From positions 1,490,689 to 1,554,688 of the forward strand of contig NZ_LT635782.1 in assembly GCF_900128425.1 (NCBI RefSeq): a stretch of 64,000 nucleotides of DNA, read 5' to 3'. The position numbers were made by a program, and so were the translations under genes. This stretch comes from Anaerococcus urinomassiliensis. GTDB lineage: Bacteria > Bacillota > Clostridia > Tissierellales > Peptoniphilaceae. This document shows positions 17,203 to 26,219 of the stretch, piece by piece. Every line of letters begins with the position of its first letter. Position 1 is the first letter of the stretch. The notes under the pieces are model-generated. The model searched no databases. It saw only the letters and a program-made list of their open reading frames with translations, and had not been told where the DNA came from.

Positions 17203-19005
17203 TTATGCCTCTAAAACTTCAACTTCCATATCACTTTTTAATCTAATTCCATCCTTCTTCTTAAAATATTGTTCTATATCAAACACATTTTTCTTATCAT
17301 AATCTTCAAGTAATTTATAATTTTTATGCTTAGTTATATCAAACTTATCAGATAAAAATGGTCTCACTCCTCTTAGTTGATAAATACATTTACCTCCATC
17401 CATTACAGTTATCTCATCTTGACTCATTAATTCTTTTCCAGTTTTTTGATAATTTAAACCAAAACTTTTTTGATTTGATCTAGTTTCCGACGTATTATAT
17501 AGATCTATTGTTTCTTTGCCTAAACTTTCAGATAGTTCTTTTAAGGTTGTCCTTTCTTTACCACCTAAAAATAATGTGGAATCACAATTTCCTACTATGG
17601 TGTCCGCATTATCTTTATAAATTGCTTTTAGTTGAGACTGAGCTTGCAAAATAATGCAAGCTGATATTTCTCTGCTTCTAATTGTGGCAATTAGCTTTTC
17701 AAACTTTGGAATCTGACCTATATTGCTAAACTCATCAAGTAGACATCTTACATGAACTGGCAATCTTCCGCCATACTCATCATCTGCCTTATCACATAAT
17801 AGATTAAATAACTGAGAATACATTATTGATACTACAAAGTTAAAGGTATCATCTGTATCTGATATTATTACAAATAAAGCAGTTTTTCTATCTCCAATTT
17901 TATCAAGCTCTAATTCATCTTCGCTCATTAAACCCCTTAATTCTTCGATATCAAATGGTGCAAGTCTTGCTCCACAAGAAATAAGAATAGATTTAGCGGT
18001 CTTACCCGCAGCAAGTTTGTATTTTTTGTATTGTTTTACTGCAAAATGATCTGGCTTTTCTTTTTCTAAAGCTTCAAACATATAATCAACAGCATTTTTA
18101 AAGTTTTCATCTTCTTCTCTAACTTCTGATGCATCTATCATAGCTAACAAGGTTGAAAAATTTTGTTCTTCTTTTGGTGCTTCATAGTAAATATAACCGA
18201 TGAGGGCAGTATAATAGAGCTTTTCTGCCTTAATCCAAAAATCTTCAGTTGACTTTTCACCTTCACCTTTTGTATTTGCAATGATTGTTTGTACTAATTT
18301 GAGTATATCTTTTTCACTTCTAATGTAAGCGAATGGATTGTACTTCATAGACTTTTTAAAGTTAATGGTATTTAAAATTTTTATCTCGTATCCATTTTTT
18401 TCTAGCATTTTCCCACATTCTAATACTAATGTTCCTTTAGGATCAGTAACTACATAAGACGAATGCATTTGCATGAGATTTGGCTTTACGAAAAATCTTG
18501 TCTTTCCTGAACCAGAACCACCAATGACAAGAACATTTTTATTTCTTGCATATTTAGGATTCTGAGGGCGATTATTCATTGTAAGTCTCTCTGTTTGAGT
18601 TAGTAGAATGTTATTTTCAAACTTTTTATCAATATATGGCTCTATATCTTTTTCGTTCCCCCATCTTGCAGATCCATACTCTTTACCTTCTCTAAATTTT
18701 TTTGCTTTTTTCTTCTTTTGTATTAAAACCAATTTAATAATTAATGCTAGTATTACCCCTGCTAATATATTTCTTATTTTAAACGAAAGAAAATAATTTA
18801 AACTATCAATTTGACTAGAGGCTACCATAATTCTATCTAATATATCTCCTCCTTCATAGGAGTTTATATGACTAGCTAGTATATTTCCTATATAAAAAAA
18901 TACGAGATATGGAAGATTTTCTAAAATAAATCTTTTCTTATCTCGTATGTGAAATACATTCTTTATATCTTTCATTACTTCATTAAGTATTTTCGTCTTG
19001 TTCAC
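17203..19005 (-). CDS. VirD4/TraG-family type IV coupling protein
   Basis: A 600-residue coupling ATPase that recruits the relaxase-DNA complex to the secretion channel. Two or three N-terminal transmembrane segments (about 28-90) precede the ATPase domain, with Walker A VIGGSGSGKTRFFVKP (about 158-173) and Walker B LLDEFSNIGQIPKFE (about 420-434). The YGSARWG block (about 106) is typical of TraG proteins. The length is complete. Its usual partner PcfB is encoded upstream, but a higBA-type pair and a zinc-ribbon gene separate the two here. Confidence 0.95.
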   Translation of the reverse strand: MNKTKILNEVMKDIKNVFHIRDKKRFILENLPYLVFFYIGNILASHINSYEGGDILDRIMVASSQIDSLNYFLSFKIRNILAGVILALIIKLVLIQKKKKAKKFREGKEYGSARWGNEKDIEPYIDKKFENNILLTQTERLTMNNRPQNPKYARNKNVLVIGGSGSGKTRFFVKPNLMQMHSSYVVTDPKGTLVLECGKMLEKNGYEIKILNTINFKKSMKYNPFAYIRSEKDILKLVQTIIANTKGEGEKSTEDFWIKAEKLYYTALIGYIYYEAPKEEQNFSTLLAMIDASEVREEDENFKNAVDYMFEALEKEKPDHFAVKQYKKYKLAAGKTAKSILISCGARLAPFDIEELRGLMSEDELELDKIGDRKTALFVIISDTDDTFNFVVSIMYSQLFNLLCDKADDEYGGRLPVHVRCLLDEFSNIGQIPKFEKLIATIRSREISACIILQAQSQLKAIYKDNADTIVGNCDSTLFLGGKERTTLKELSESLGKETIDLYNTSETRSNQKSFGLNYQKTGKELMSQDEITVMDGGKCIYQLRGVRPFLSDKFDITKHKNYKLLEDYDKKNVFDIEQYFKKKDGIRLKSDMEVEVLEA

Positions 19006-19045
19006 TCCCTTTCTAAAAAATTAATAACTCTCTTATCAGTTTTGT

Positions 19046-19243
19046 TTATTTTTTATACCTTATTACTGGAACTTTTTTTACCTTTTTACCTATTCTTTTT
19101 CTTTCCAAAGCAAAAATCATATCTTCACTTCTTTCAAAATATCCTAAATCTTTATGATAACTCATTCCACATTTACAATGTAATAAACCTATAAACTGTT
19201 GCTTCATTTCCCTTTTACATCTAGGACAAACATTTTTCTTCAT
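19046..19243 (-). CDS. Small zinc-ribbon protein
   Basis: About 65 residues with a treble-Cys ribbon, CPRC ... HCKCGMSYH, followed by YFERSEDMIFALERKRIGKK. Similar small zinc-ribbon proteins accompany virD4 in CTn-type elements. A GTG at 19252 is an alternative start three codons upstream. Function unknown; DNA or RNA binding is possible. Confidence 0.65.
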   Translation of the reverse strand: MKKNVCPRCKREMKQQFIGLLHCKCGMSYHKDLGYFERSEDMIFALERKRIGKKVKKVPVIRYKK

Positions 19244-19260
19244 TTCATACACTTATATAC

Positions 19261-19545
19261 TTATATTTTACTTTCAAAGGTAACTTTCAATTTCTTTCCT
19301 AATGCATCTGCAAGTCTATCCAAGGTTTTAATAGAAGGATTAGCATTACCATTTTCTATTTTACTAATATCCCCTTGGGCAATACCTGTCATATCTGAGA
19401 GTTCTCTTTGAGTAAGGTGATTCTCATTTCTTCCATCTATCATAGCCTTTATTATTTGAAATTCCACCTCTAAATTATCCCATTCTTTTTTAAATTCGGG
19501 GTTTTCCATTTCTTCCTTTAAGGTATCTCTAAAATTTTTACTCAT
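19261..19545 (-). CDS. XRE-family antitoxin (HigA-like)
   Basis: A 94-residue protein with a helix-turn-helix (about 42-88, LTQRELSDMTGIAQGDISKIENGNANPSIKTLDRLADALG). It overlaps the toxin gene by 8 nt and follows it, the toxin-first order usual for higBA. It should neutralise the toxin and repress the operon. Confidence 0.88.
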   Translation of the reverse strand: MSKNFRDTLKEEMENPEFKKEWDNLEVEFQIIKAMIDGRNENHLTQRELSDMTGIAQGDISKIENGNANPSIKTLDRLADALGKKLKVTFESKI

Positions 19546-19897
19546 TTTTATAACTCCTTCTCTGATAATCTTCCCTATATTGCTTGGCTAATTTAATTTC
19601 TGACCTTGGTGTTTTTTGTGTTTTCTTTATAAATCCATTAGTCAATATCACTTTATTTCCTATGACAAAAAAATATAGAACTCTTGTTATGTTTTTTCCT
19701 AGTTTCACTCTTAACTCAAATATTCCATCTTCTAAATGTTTTGAATATGGCTCTCTAAGTTGATTCCCCTTTATTTCTAAGAGTTCTAAGTTTCTAAATA
19801 CTTTAGCCCTCATTTTTATATCCAAAGATAAGAGGAATTCCTCTACTGGATAGCTTCCATCTTCCTTTTCATAATATTCAACTATAAATTGATTCAT
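19538..19897 (-). CDS. RelE/HigB-like toxin (phage Gp49-like family)
   Basis: A 119-residue toxin of the Gp49-like/HigB type: FIVEYYEKEDGSYPVEEFLLSL, then LREPYSKHLEDGIFELRVKLGKNITRVLYFFVIGNKVILTNGF, then KKTQKTPRSEIKLAKQYREDY. This is the characteristic layout of ribosome-dependent mRNA interferases of this family. It sits between pcfB and the zinc-ribbon gene, so it interrupts the usual pcfB-virD4 order and may stabilise the element. Confidence 0.88.
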   Translation of the reverse strand: MNQFIVEYYEKEDGSYPVEEFLLSLDIKMRAKVFRNLELLEIKGNQLREPYSKHLEDGIFELRVKLGKNITRVLYFFVIGNKVILTNGFIKKTQKTPRSEIKLAKQYREDYQRRSYKNE

Positions 19898-19952
19898 TCT
19901 ATCTTTTCACTTTCATTTTATAGGATATATCCTATATTGTCAATCTTTTCCC

Positions 19953-20444
19953 TTATAAACTTTGCTCTTGATGTTTATGCTTAACCTTATCCTTATCCGT
20001 TGTAGCTTTTACTTTCTCTTTGAAGTTAGCTAATTTTTCTATAACAGATTCTTTTTTCATGGACTCTTCTCGAGTAAATTTATATACAGTTTTCTTAAAG
20101 GCTTGTTCCATTATCTTTTCATCTTTTGCTTGAAAAAATATAATATTATTTCCGCTTTCTAAATCTTTTTTTATTGAAAATTTAACTCCATATCTTTTTA
20201 ATTCTCTTTTTAAAGTCTTTAAATCTATATCATTAAGCTCTAAGGTTTCTACTTTTCCTTTTTTTACCAGATCTTTTACTTTAACTTTCTTAAATTTGCT
20301 AATTGCCCCTGTCTTTTCTAAGCTTGCTTTTTGCTTATTTATTTCTAATATTTTTTTCATTAAGTTTATAACTTGCTTAGCTGTTACTACTCCAGCTTTT
20401 TTCATTATGGCAATTGTTCTACTATTGATATCGTCATTTTGCAT
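19953..20444 (-). CDS. PcfB family protein (DUF3801)
   Basis: A 163-residue PcfB/DUF3801 protein. The conserved core is RTIAIMKKAGVVTAKQVINLMKKIL followed by KVKVKDLVKKGKVETLELNDIDLKTLKRELKRYGVKFSI, with a charged tail. PcfB-type proteins assist relaxase recruitment to the coupling protein in Gram-positive conjugation. It lies 14 nt after the DnaC-like gene. Confidence 0.82.
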   Translation of the reverse strand: MQNDDINSRTIAIMKKAGVVTAKQVINLMKKILEINKQKASLEKTGAISKFKKVKVKDLVKKGKVETLELNDIDLKTLKRELKRYGVKFSIKKDLESGNNIIFFQAKDEKIMEQAFKKTVYKFTREESMKKESVIEKLANFKEKVKATTDKDKVKHKHQEQSL

Positions 20445-20458
20445 TTACTCACCTACTT

Positions 20459-21316
20459 TCATTTATTTTTTAATATTTCATAGGCTAATTTCGACTTTTC
20501 TTTCATTTTCTCTATTCTTCTGTTTTCTCCCGTAAATATAATTGGGCTACATATTTCAAGTATTCTTGAGTAAATTCTTTTATCTTTTATTGTTTGAGGG
20601 TTTGTTAAGGCTGATATACTTAAATTCGTAGTTATAATCAGAGGTTTACCTACTCTATATCTACTATCGATGATATTAAAGATGTGTTCTGCTGCAAAAG
20701 CTGTGTCTCTTTCCATTCCAAAGTCATCTATAATAAGTAGTTGCTTATTATTTAGCTTTTCAATATATTTACTTTTGTCAATTTCAAAGTTTGTCATATC
20801 ATTTAAAATTACTGAAAAGTTTGTCATCTTAACTTTTATTTCTTTTTCTAAAAGACTATTAGCTATGGAACTTGCAAGATAAGTTTTTCCACATCCTACA
20901 TCTCCTGTTAAAATTAAACCTATATTATTTATATATATATCATCAAATTTTTCTACATAATTTCTTGCTACTTCTTCATGTTCGCTGTCTTTATCCATGT
21001 TAGCAAAGTTCCAATTTAAAAGTATAGGATCATCAAAGCATTCTTTTTTTAATCTATCAATCTTTAAAAGATGATTAATCTTCTGCCTTTCTTCTTCCTG
21101 CTGTTTTTGTTTTTCTTGTTTACACTTACATAAAATAGGTACTTTTTTTCTTTTTCCTAAAAAGTCAATTTCTTTTTCCATTGGACTTTTACAATGTGAG
21201 CAATATTTTAGTCCTGTTTTTTGATCTATATAACTTTCATTATTGTCTTTTTTTGAAAAATATATTTTTTCTAATGGTTCTATATTGTTTTCTAAAATAT
21301 CTTTAATTGATTCCAT
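20459..21316 (-). CDS. DnaC/IstB-like ATPase (helicase loader type)
   Basis: A 285-residue protein with an N-terminal zinc ribbon (YCSHCKSPMEKE ... PILCKCKQEK, about 34-65) and an AAA+ ATPase domain with Walker A TGDVGCGKTYLASSI (about 136-150) and Walker B LLIIDDFGMER. These DnaC-like proteins follow the replication initiator in CTn-type elements and probably load a helicase during element replication. It lies 14 nt after the RepA-like gene. Confidence 0.88.
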   Translation of the reverse strand: MESIKDILENNIEPLEKIYFSKKDNNESYIDQKTGLKYCSHCKSPMEKEIDFLGKRKKVPILCKCKQEKQKQQEEERQKINHLLKIDRLKKECFDDPILLNWNFANMDKDSEHEEVARNYVEKFDDIYINNIGLILTGDVGCGKTYLASSIANSLLEKEIKVKMTNFSVILNDMTNFEIDKSKYIEKLNNKQLLIIDDFGMERDTAFAAEHIFNIIDSRYRVGKPLIITTNLSISALTNPQTIKDKRIYSRILEICSPIIFTGENRRIEKMKEKSKLAYEILKNK

Positions 21317-21330
21317 AGAAATTTCACCTC

Positions 21331-22314
21331 CTATTTCATATTTAAAAATTCTTGCCAGATATCTTCATCTCTACTATAGTCATATTTTTTATTGTTATTA
21401 TTACTGCCTTTTATAATTTCCATATTTTTAATATTTTCATCTGCATTATATAAGAGTGTAAGCAAGTAAGCGTTTATATTTCTTATATCTTTGGGTGCGT
21501 TTTCTTTTAAATATGTCAATACATAATCTATATGTTTATAGTTTAGATTTAGAATCTTTTCTTTTAACTTTTTATGATCTATCTTCAGCCCACCTATGTG
21601 AATGCTTTTAGAATTATTTAATGCTCTTACCAGAACATTTATAATTACATCTACTTGTTTCTTATCTTCTATCCTTGATTTCTCAAATATTTCATAAGAT
21701 ATATTATTTTTAATCTTTTCTTTTAATTTTGCCTCCTCCAAAATTGTTCTATCTAAATTTTCTTCTTCATATTTTAAGAATGCTATGGAGGTGGGATTAT
21801 TAAAATCAGTATTACTAATATCAGTATTATTAATATTAGTATTATTAGAGTCCTCTTTTAAAACTTCTTGAGATTTATTATTGAAACTTCTTGAAGTTTG
21901 ATTTTTAAACTTCTGCAAGTTTACTTTTGAAACTTCTGTAGGTTTATTGTTTCCTGTGTATATAAAGTTCTTTACATAAAGTAGATTTGGCTTGCCAAGT
22001 CCCTGTCTCTTTTTTTCTAATAGCCCTATTTCTTCGATTTCTTTCATTATCTTAACGGACTTATTTCTACCCCAATTTAACACTTCCATAATTTCTTCTA
22101 TGGTGTAAATGATATATACTTTGTTTGACTCATCTAACCATTTGTTTTTTAGTGACAAACTCATTCTATCTAATAAAATTCCATATAAGACTTTAGCTTC
22201 TACTGACATACTATTAAAATATTGATTAGTAAATAAAGATTTTGGAATTCTAAAAAACGAATATTGTTCTGCTTCATTACCATAGTAATATTCAAATTCT
22301 ACTATTTCTTTCAT
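21331..22314 (-). CDS. Replication initiator protein A-like (ICE replication module)
   Basis: A 327-residue protein with the conserved RepA N-terminal domain (YSFFRIPKSLFTNQYFNSMSVEAKVLYGILLDRMSLS, about 18-55), then a winged-helix block (IEEIMEVLNWGRNKSVKIMKEIEEIGLL) and a C-terminal DUF6017-like part (YLKENAPKDIRNINAYLLTLLYN). An Asn/Thr-rich linker (NNTNINNTDISNTDFNN, about 156-172) is encoded by a short degenerate DNA repeat near 21795-21850. It is the first gene of the replication/transfer block. Confidence 0.85.
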   Translation of the reverse strand: MKEIVEFEYYYGNEAEQYSFFRIPKSLFTNQYFNSMSVEAKVLYGILLDRMSLSLKNKWLDESNKVYIIYTIEEIMEVLNWGRNKSVKIMKEIEEIGLLEKKRQGLGKPNLLYVKNFIYTGNNKPTEVSKVNLQKFKNQTSRSFNNKSQEVLKEDSNNTNINNTDISNTDFNNPTSIAFLKYEEENLDRTILEEAKLKEKIKNNISYEIFEKSRIEDKKQVDVIINVLVRALNNSKSIHIGGLKIDHKKLKEKILNLNYKHIDYVLTYLKENAPKDIRNINAYLLTLLYNADENIKNMEIIKGSNNNNKKYDYSRDEDIWQEFLNMK

Positions 22315-22399
22315 CTTACACCCCCTTTCTTAGTACAGAAAAAGAGACAGCATATCTTAATTTGCTATCTCTTCTTGAATTAATTTTTATGTTTTGTTT

Positions 22400-22690
22400 T
22401 TATATTAATTTTATTTTTTTATTCACCTCTTCTATTAATTCTACTACAACACATCCTAACGCTGGAATTCCATAAGGACTAAAAAGAAATGCTAATATAA
22501 TGGCTTCAACTGCAAGATTTTTTTCTCCGTTAATAACAGATCCTAAAAACCCCATTATTGCAATAAAAGATATTAATTTAAAAAATACCGTACTAAGTCC
22601 CAATATAAAAGTTAAAAACATAGCAATAATACTTAGTGCTATACTAATAGGAAAAAGTATGATTTTAAAAATTACTCTAACTATTATCAT
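22400..22690 (-). CDS. CD1845-like small membrane protein
   Basis: A 96-residue, very hydrophobic protein with three membrane segments (IIVRVIFKIILFPISIALSI, MFLTFILGLSTVFFKLISFI, AIILAFLFSPYGIPALGCVV). It resembles the CD1845 family carried at this position in CTn-type elements. Function unknown. Confidence 0.7.
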   Translation of the reverse strand: MIIVRVIFKIILFPISIALSIIAMFLTFILGLSTVFFKLISFIAIMGFLGSVINGEKNLAVEAIILAFLFSPYGIPALGCVVVELIEEVNKKIKLI

Positions 22691-22755
22691 ATCCTCTTCA
22701 ATCCTTTTTACCTAAATTAAATTTATTTTGTGAATTCAACAAAAAGATGACAGAT

Positions 22756-22956
22756 TCAAATTAAAATCATCTTGTTTAAAAATTTTGTGGAAGCCTTTAA
22801 ACCTTGATTTAACTTAATTATTGTATCTGTCACTATTATACTATTCTCCCCACTACCATTAGCTCCGTAAATAAAATTAACTTTTTTACAATTACTTATA
22901 TTAACTCCCAATTCATCATAAGGAGTACAAGACTTTATACAAATTTCGTTAATCAT
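22756..22956 (-). pseudogene. N-terminal fragment of an AAA_13-type ATPase
   Basis: 66 codons starting MINEICIKSCTPYDELGVN, then a P-loop region YGANGSGENSII in which the essential Walker Lys is Glu. After this the frame drifts and stops. Intact relatives are RloC/AAA_13-type ATPases of several hundred residues, so this is a dead remnant. Its ATG overlaps the stop of the restriction-subunit remnant (ATGA), showing that the two were once a coupled operon. Confidence 0.65.
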
Positions 22957-23394
22957 TTTTCACTTCCCGTTACAAACTTCAAATTTATATCAAACTCTTC
23001 CATCCTAAACTCTCTATTAAAGAATGGAAGCCCTATAATCCTATACTTATTATCTTCAACATGTTTCTTATAATGGACATCTTGCTCTTCAATCTTTAAC
23101 AGAAAATATTCTTTCCACTTATTATTTCTTTTTCCAATTAAATGACTTCCCTTTGGTTCAATATAAATCTATTCTCGCAAATACCCATCTGTACCTTTCT
23201 TTTGTAAAAAACAACAAAGAGTCAGGCTCAAATCTTTCTCCTGTGTCAAATTCATAAATAGCCAAGGCCTGAATTCTCTCATTTCTTACCAAATAAATTT
23301 CATAATGTTTACTTCTTAAATCTTTAACTATACCTTTAAAGTCTTTCAGCATATGATACTTTTGACTTAGTAATTTGATTGTTCTCTTAAACAA
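22953..23394 (-). pseudogene. C-terminal remnant of a type III-like restriction/helicase subunit
   Basis: From ATG 23394 one frame reads MFKRTIKLLSQKYHMLKDFK ... FDTGERFEPDSLLFF. The homologous continuation, LLQKKGTDGYLRE-stop-IYIEPKGSHLIGK ... YRIIGLPFFNREFRMEEF, is in another frame and contains a TAG. So there is at least one frameshift (about 23210) and one nonsense codon. The FEPD...IEPKG pattern is the nuclease-like C-terminus seen in DEAD/DEAH helicase restriction subunits. No methyltransferase or N-terminal part remains. Confidence 0.6.
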
Positions 23395-23717
23395 AAGGTT
23401 CTTTGAAACTCAATATTTTTTAATTCATTTGAAAATTTCATAACCTACCTCACATATTCCATGATATCTTCAACACCTCACTCAACACACAACATATGTT
23501 TGCTATCATTTCTAAGTTTATTCTTTTGACCTTATTATTACAATAAAAATTTAGTTTAATCATTTAAAGATTTGAATCTTTTTCTAATTTGAAGATATTT
23601 TCTTAATATCTGTATGTTTTCCATTCTTTATTTTTAAAAGTTTCTATAATTAAATTATAGCACATCTAGGATATCCAAAGGACTACGATGGAATAAAAAT
23701 TATAATTTACTGCAAAA
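23395..23717. other. AT-rich spacer between ICE remnants and island
   Basis: No gene recognised. It contains only short frames (for example about 22 codons on the minus strand near 23555-23625, MENIQILRKYL), probably further debris of the restriction locus. Confidence 0.4.
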
Positions 23718-23746
23718 AAATAAATCGAGTAAAACTCGATTTATTC
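23718..23746 (-). terminator. Hairpin terminator next to the att-like core
   Basis: AATAAATCGAG and CTCGATTTATT arms around a 5-base loop, followed by TTTTTTTG on the minus strand. It can also act in the plus direction. It abuts a guaA-tail-like core. Confidence 0.6.
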
Positions 23747-23752
23747 CCATTC
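23741..23752 (-). other. guaA-tail att-like core, copy 1
   Basis: GAATGGGAATAA on the minus strand is identical over 12 bases to the core at 28761-28772 and matches the last four codons of guaA (GAATGGGAGTAG). It marks the probable left boundary of the ABC-transporter island. Confidence 0.45.
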
Positions 23753-24003
23753 TTCTTTTCTAAACGTACGACATATCCCAAACCATTCAAAATACTAGAT
23801 TCTATTTTTTCTAATACCACTAAATCCATCTAATTATAGGGCATTTTCAAATTTTTAGTCCCGTCCCAGTCCCAGTACCGGATAATATATCTACTTTTAG
23901 GATAAAAATAAGCTATTAGATTTTTAAAGAATCTTATCTTCCTTATGGAATCCTTAGATTTGTATTTTATACTAAGTTTATAAAATGAAGAGGAGGTTCA
24001 TTT

Positions 24004-24705
24004 ATGAACAAATTGATATTAGAAACAAAAAATCTTACTAAAACTTTTGGTAAACAAAAAGCAGTAGATAGTATTTCTTTAAAAATAAAAGAAAATTCTA
24101 TATATGGCTTGCTAGGACCTAATGGGGCTGGTAAATCGACTACATTGAAGATGATTACTGGAATGATTCATAAAACATCTGGTCAAATCTTTTTTGAAGG
24201 TCATGAGTGGAGTCGTGACGATTTATCTGATATTGGTGCCTTGATAGAAATGCCTGCCTTGTATGAGAACTTATCAGCTAGGGAAAATTTAAAAGTAAGG
24301 ACACTCCTATTAGGATTACCAGATTCTAGGATAGATGAAGTTTTGGAAATAGTAAGTTTAAAAAATACTGGCAAAAAGAAAAGTGGTCAATTTTCTTTAG
24401 GTATGAAACAAAGGCTAGGTATCGCTATTGCCTTATTAAATAATCCTAAGCTTTTGATTTTAGATGAGCCAACAAACGGACTTGATCCTCTTGGAATTCA
24501 AGAATTACGTGATTTAATAAGAAGTTTCCCAAATAAAGGAATAACCGTTATTTTGTCCAGTCATATTTTAGCAGAAGTTGAACAAACTGCTGACCATATT
24601 GGGATTATTAATAATGGAAAATTGCAATATCAAAACATTATTAATCATAATGACAATTTAGAAGAACTTTTTATGAATGTTATAAAAAGTGGAATGGGGG
24701 TGTAA
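24004..24705 (+). CDS. Lantibiotic-immunity-type ABC transporter ATPase
   Basis: A 233-residue ABC ATPase with Walker A GLLGPNGAGKSTTLK (about 34-48), signature FSLGMKQRLGIAIAL (about 130) and Walker B KLLILDEPTNGLDPLG (about 149-164). ribosome site GAGGAGGTT. The sequence and the gene order ATPase-permease-permease-response regulator-kinase match LanFEG/Cpr-type self-immunity or peptide-antibiotic resistance transporters, which move cationic peptides such as lantibiotics off the membrane. No lantibiotic biosynthesis genes are present, so this is probably a resistance cassette. It is the first gene of a plus-strand operon. Confidence 0.88.
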   Translation: MNKLILETKNLTKTFGKQKAVDSISLKIKENSIYGLLGPNGAGKSTTLKMITGMIHKTSGQIFFEGHEWSRDDLSDIGALIEMPALYENLSARENLKVRTLLLGLPDSRIDEVLEIVSLKNTGKKKSGQFSLGMKQRLGIAIALLNNPKLLILDEPTNGLDPLGIQELRDLIRSFPNKGITVILSSHILAEVEQTADHIGIINNGKLQYQNIINHNDNLEELFMNVIKSGMGV

Positions 24706-24708
24706 AAA

Positions 24709-25449
24709 ATGATAAATTATATTCTTGCAGAAAATTTAAAACATAAGGGCACTTTCTTAAAGAAGTTATTAGTTATTATGCCAATATCTTTAATCTTATT
24801 GTCACTCTTTCTTATGCCAAGCTATTTTACTACCAATTCCTATAACTGGTGGTATATCATAATAATGCCTGCAACTTTTGCCTTAATACCAGCAATGATG
24901 GATAGAAAAGAAAGTAAAAAATTAAACTACAGAGCAGTTTTCCCTCTAAAAATTAATCTCAAAAAGTTATGGGCTTCAAAAATAATTACAGCATTTGTTT
25001 ATATGAGTATTGCTGCTATAATTCATATGCTAGGAGTGTATATTTTTCAATTTTTAATTGGAGAGCAATTAACACCAAACTATGGATTTTCAACATTACT
25101 ATTTGCAAGTTTCTTACTAATAATAACTAATATTTGGCAAATCCCTCTATGCTTTTTCTTAGCAAAAAAATTTGGCTTTATCGCATGTATTGCAGTAAAT
25201 GCAGTATTAGGTTTAGGAGCAGGAATATTGTTGTCTGACGGTGCTTTTTGGATTTATTGCCCATATTCTTGGGGAATTAGATTAATGATTCCTGTTATGC
25301 ATATTTTACCAAGTGGTGTCTTGACGGAAGTATCAAATCCAATAATATCAAACACATCATTATATATTCCTTGCATATTATCTATATGTCTATTTACATT
25401 ACTTACAATAATAACTGCAAATTGGTTTTCAAAACAAGAGGTAAAATAA
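24709..25449 (+). CDS. ABC transporter permease, LanE-like
   Basis: A 246-residue protein with six hydrophobic segments and a short N-terminal cytoplasmic part (MINYILAENLKHKGTFLKKL). It begins 3 nt after the ATPase stop. It fits the ABC-2 permeases of lantibiotic-immunity transporters (LanE/LanG/MutE). Its stop overlaps the start of the second permease (TAATG). Confidence 0.8.
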   Translation: MINYILAENLKHKGTFLKKLLVIMPISLILLSLFLMPSYFTTNSYNWWYIIIMPATFALIPAMMDRKESKKLNYRAVFPLKINLKKLWASKIITAFVYMSIAAIIHMLGVYIFQFLIGEQLTPNYGFSTLLFASFLLIITNIWQIPLCFFLAKKFGFIACIAVNAVLGLGAGILLSDGAFWIYCPYSWGIRLMIPVMHILPSGVLTEVSNPIISNTSLYIPCILSICLFTLLTIITANWFSKQEVK

Positions 25450-26187
25450 TGATAAATATAATAAAATCAGAAATATACAAATTTAAAGGCACCTGGCTTC
25501 CTTGGATTCACATAGTCTTACCTATAGCCTATTCTTTATTATTTTATGTGGCATCAAAAACTACTGGATTAAAAAATTTTGAAGAAAACGATATAAGCCA
25601 AACATATTTTGTACTTTTAGGAGCAGTAATACCAATAATATTAAGTTTTATAACTTCAAAAGTAGCTGATATGGAAATGAGTGCTGGGAAATTTCAAGTG
25701 CTTTTATCTACTACAAAATCTAGAAGCAAAGCCTATATAGGAAAACTCCTTGTATTAGAATTGGGATTTGTTATTTCTCTTGCTTTAGCTATTATAATTT
25801 TTGCAATACTAACTGGATATCTAAATATCTTAGATTGGCTTATTGAATTTTTACTAATTGTTATTAGCAGCCTTTCTCTATACATGATTCATCTTTGGGT
25901 ATCAATCGTATTAAGTAATGGTGCATCTATAGGATTGGGTTTTCTAGAAACAATGATTGCTTTGCTTTCAATGACTGTCATCGGTGATAATATTTGGTAT
26001 TTTATACCTTGTACTTGGGGCTCCAGGCTTCCTGCGATATATAATGATGGGCAAAGCTTTAGATCCTTCATATTTTTATAAAGAGTTAAAGCTGTGGGGT
26101 TTAATAGCTTCCTTTATTATCTTAATCCTATTTATTTCCTCAATAATTTGGTTTAATAAGTGGGATGGGAAATCTGTTAGTGAATAA
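25449..26187 (+). pseudogene. ABC transporter permease, LanG-like, frameshifted
   Basis: The first part (ATG 25449, MINIIKSEIYKFKGTWLPWI...) reads to WYFIPCTWGSRLPAI and then stops at 26081. The natural C-terminal continuation (YIMMGKALDPSYFYKELKLW, then a last membrane segment FIILILFISSIIWF) is in the next frame and runs to 26187. A single frameshift near 26030-26045 explains this. Joined, the protein would have the usual length of about 245 residues and six membrane segments. It is either a genuine inactivating indel or a sequencing error. Without the last segment the transporter may not work. Confidence 0.8.
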
Positions 26188-26219
26188 AAGTTTTTAATTT
26201 GAAATTAAGAGGTGATGAA

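Noticed and set aside
23711..23829. Minus-strand 40-codon frame MDLVVLEKIESSILNGLGYV... near the att-like core
   Set aside because: Its second half is the terminator hairpin. There is no ribosome site and no recognised family.
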